A stretch of 42,535 bases of DNA from Bacteroidales bacterium UBA6192 (lineage in GTDB: Bacteria; Bacteroidota; Bacteroidia; Bacteroidales; F082), in assembly GCA_002422725.1 (NCBI GenBank), contig DITE01000109.1, positions 1 through 42,535 of the forward strand, given 5' to 3'. Both the position numbers and the translations under genes were made by a program. Every line of letters begins with the position of its first letter. Within the stretch, counting starts at the first letter, position 1. Below are positions 41,219 through 42,535 of the stretch, in pieces. Below the pieces are notes generated by a model. The model ran no database searches, was not told where the DNA came from, and was given only the letters and a program-made list of their open reading frames with translations.

Positions 41219-42535
41219 TTACTTTCTGGGCTTATCTTTCAACACCTCAAGGGCTTTCTCCATCATCGGGTCGAGCTGCTGGTAAATGGGATAAAATCCG
41301 GCATCGTCAAAAACGTTCCTGGCGATGTAAGCTTTTAGCAGGGTAGAGATGTGGAAACGACTCGTTTCGAGGCTTTCTTTGTCGGGTTCAACGCCTTTGG
41401 ACTTGCCGTAGTCAACAAGTTCCTGAAACATGGTGCTGCTGACCTTGAAATTCAGGTCAAAATCTTCAAAGCTTTTGTATTTGTTCAGTGCCTGCCTTTG
41501 CATATCGGAATAGTCGAATGCGAACTGAAATATCATGCCCATATTGGCCATTCTGTTGTAATAAATCAGGCTTGAATCGGGACTCAGCGGCACATAGACA
41601 TCCGGCATGATACCTCCCCCACCATATACAATCTTACCTCCCGGTGTAGTGTATCTCAGTGTATCCACAACCGGAACGCTGTCTTCACTCATCGTCTCCC
41701 CATTCATATAGCGTTCGATGGATTCATGATGGTATTTTTTGAAATCACCGTCATAAGGTTTTTGAATCGACCTTCCTGTTGGTGTGTAGTAGCGCGCAAC
41801 CGTCAGCCTGAGTGCCGAACCATCTTTAATCGAAATTTGCTCCTGTACCAATCCCTTGCCAAACGAACGTCGCCCAATGATGGTGCCCCTGTCGTTGTCC
41901 TGCAGCGCACCGGCAACAATTTCACTGGCACTTGCTGAACCCTCATCGATCAGCACCACCACATCTTCTGCTTCGAGCATTCCTTTGCGGCCGGCGAAGG
42001 CAAAGGAGCGTGGACGGTTCTTTCCCTGGGTGTAAACAATCAGTTTTCCATCGCCGAGAAACTCATCTGAAATATCGGTGGCGGCTTTCAGGTAACCACC
42101 GGCATTGCCCCTTAGATCAAGAATAAGTTTTTCCATGCCTTCAGACTTCAGTTTCCCGGCAGCCTTCACGAACTCCTCGTGGGTAGTGGCCGAAAACTTG
42201 TTCAGCCTGATGTATCCGGTTTTATTTCCTGCCATATAGGCAACATCGAGGCTGTAAGTTGGAATCACATCGCGGGTTATGTTGAACCTGGTCAGACCGG
42301 TAACCCCACGGCGATACACATCCACGGTAACCAGCGTACCCCTCTTGCCTTTTAGCTTGCGCATGGCATCGCGGTTGGCAATTCCCACACCAGCCACCAG
42401 CGAATCATCAATCACCACAATACGGTCGCCGGCCATAATTCCTACTTTCTCTGACGGGCCTCCTTTCACCGGATTGATCACGGTGATGGTATCTTTTTCG
42501 ATCCTGAACGAAACCCCTATTCCTTCGAAACTACC
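41219..42535 (-). CDS. S41 family C-terminal processing peptidase (partial, 5' end outside the window)
   Basis: At least 438 residues; the frame stays open to the window edge, so the N-terminus and signal peptide are missing. The visible part begins inside a PDZ domain (GSFEGIGVSFRIEKD, then VKGGPSEKVGIMAGDRIV). The S41 protease core follows with IRLNKFSATT, LDLRGNAGGYL, the serine region DEGSASASEIVAGAL and the catalytic lysine in RRSFGKGLVQ. A helical C-terminal part (about 300-438) is typical of Bacteroidota CtpA-like proteases. It cleaves C-terminal tails of periplasmic proteins using a Ser-Lys dyad. The minus-strand NarL-type gene follows after 163 bp. Confidence 0.9.
   Translation of the reverse strand, partial: GSFEGIGVSFRIEKDTITVINPVKGGPSEKVGIMAGDRIVVIDDSLVAGVGIANRDAMRKLKGKRGTLVTVDVYRRGVTGLTRFNITRDVIPTYSLDVAYMAGNKTGYIRLNKFSATTHEEFVKAAGKLKSEGMEKLILDLRGNAGGYLKAATDISDEFLGDGKLIVYTQGKNRPRSFAFAGRKGMLEAEDVVVLIDEGSASASEIVAGALQDNDRGTIIGRRSFGKGLVQEQISIKDGSALRLTVARYYTPTGRSIQKPYDGDFKKYHHESIERYMNGETMSEDSVPVVDTLRYTTPGGKIVYGGGGIMPDVYVPLSPDSSLIYYNRMANMGMIFQFAFDYSDMQRQALNKYKSFEDFDLNFKVSSTMFQELVDYGKSKGVEPDKESLETSRFHISTLLKAYIARNVFDDAGFYPIYQQLDPMMEKALEVLKDKPRK

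Noticed and set aside
1..42535. tRNA, rRNA or riboswitch
   Set aside because: No T-loop-like GGTTCGAATCC with matching acceptor stem, no rRNA segments, and no recognised riboswitch core were seen on either strand; a covariance search was not possible.

Overview
The window reads as a chromosome fragment of an anaerobic Bacteroidota, probably Bacteroidales-like. The evidence is three proteins with type IX secretion (T9SS) C-terminal sorting domains, families typical of the phylum (DUF4837, a lysyl-tRNA synthetase with a long C-terminus, LysM-MltD), promoters of the TTG / TAnnTTTG type, and a complete NADH-linked [FeFe]-hydrogenase system. The finer taxonomic placement is inference.

Layout. 1-2314 (+): the last codons of an upstream gene, then a WG-repeat-like exported protein, a small unknown protein and a duplicated-DUF3592 membrane protein. 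2480-9640 (-): a tightly packed exporter operon of TetR regulator, TolC-type channel, HlyD-type adaptor, DUF2147 protein, two ABC ATPases and two ABC-2 permeases. It resembles E. coli cecR-ybhGFSR with ybhF split in two, and has a 9+6+9 palindromic operator next to a Bacteroidota-type promoter. 9748-17190: a small lipoprotein, a DUF4837 lipoprotein, an MltD-like LysM transglycosylase, TatA, a peptidylarginine-deiminase-like T9SS cargo protein (+), an unlisted 38-residue membrane peptide and a SPOR-domain protein. 17329-19053: lysS.

19158-22934 is a small AT-rich island. Two ~477-bp non-coding direct repeats, each carrying an array of GACCCC/GGGGTC hairpins spaced about 50 nt apart, bracket two paralogous exported proteins. 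On one side lies a truncated third gene and on the other the orphan C-terminal codons of another paralog. Next come two large T9SS cargo proteins: an Omp28-like thioredoxin-fold protein and a five-Asp-box sialidase-like/GEVED protein.

28011-40164 (-) is the most notable part: a ~12-kb apparent operon in the order response regulator, hydC, hydB, hydA, hydS (an [FeFe]-hydrogenase-like H-cluster domain fused to a histidine kinase), response regulator, receiver-kinase hybrid, hydG, hydF, hydE. It holds a catalytic NAD(H)-coupled [FeFe]-hydrogenase, all three H-cluster maturases and what looks like a dedicated hydrogen-sensing phosphorelay. A NarL-type DNA-binding response regulator lies just upstream (40411-41055) and is the only receiver here with a DNA-binding output. 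The window ends inside an S41 C-terminal processing protease.

No tRNA, rRNA, CRISPR array, transposase or integrase was recognised. Domain calls rest on motifs read by eye; no database search was run.
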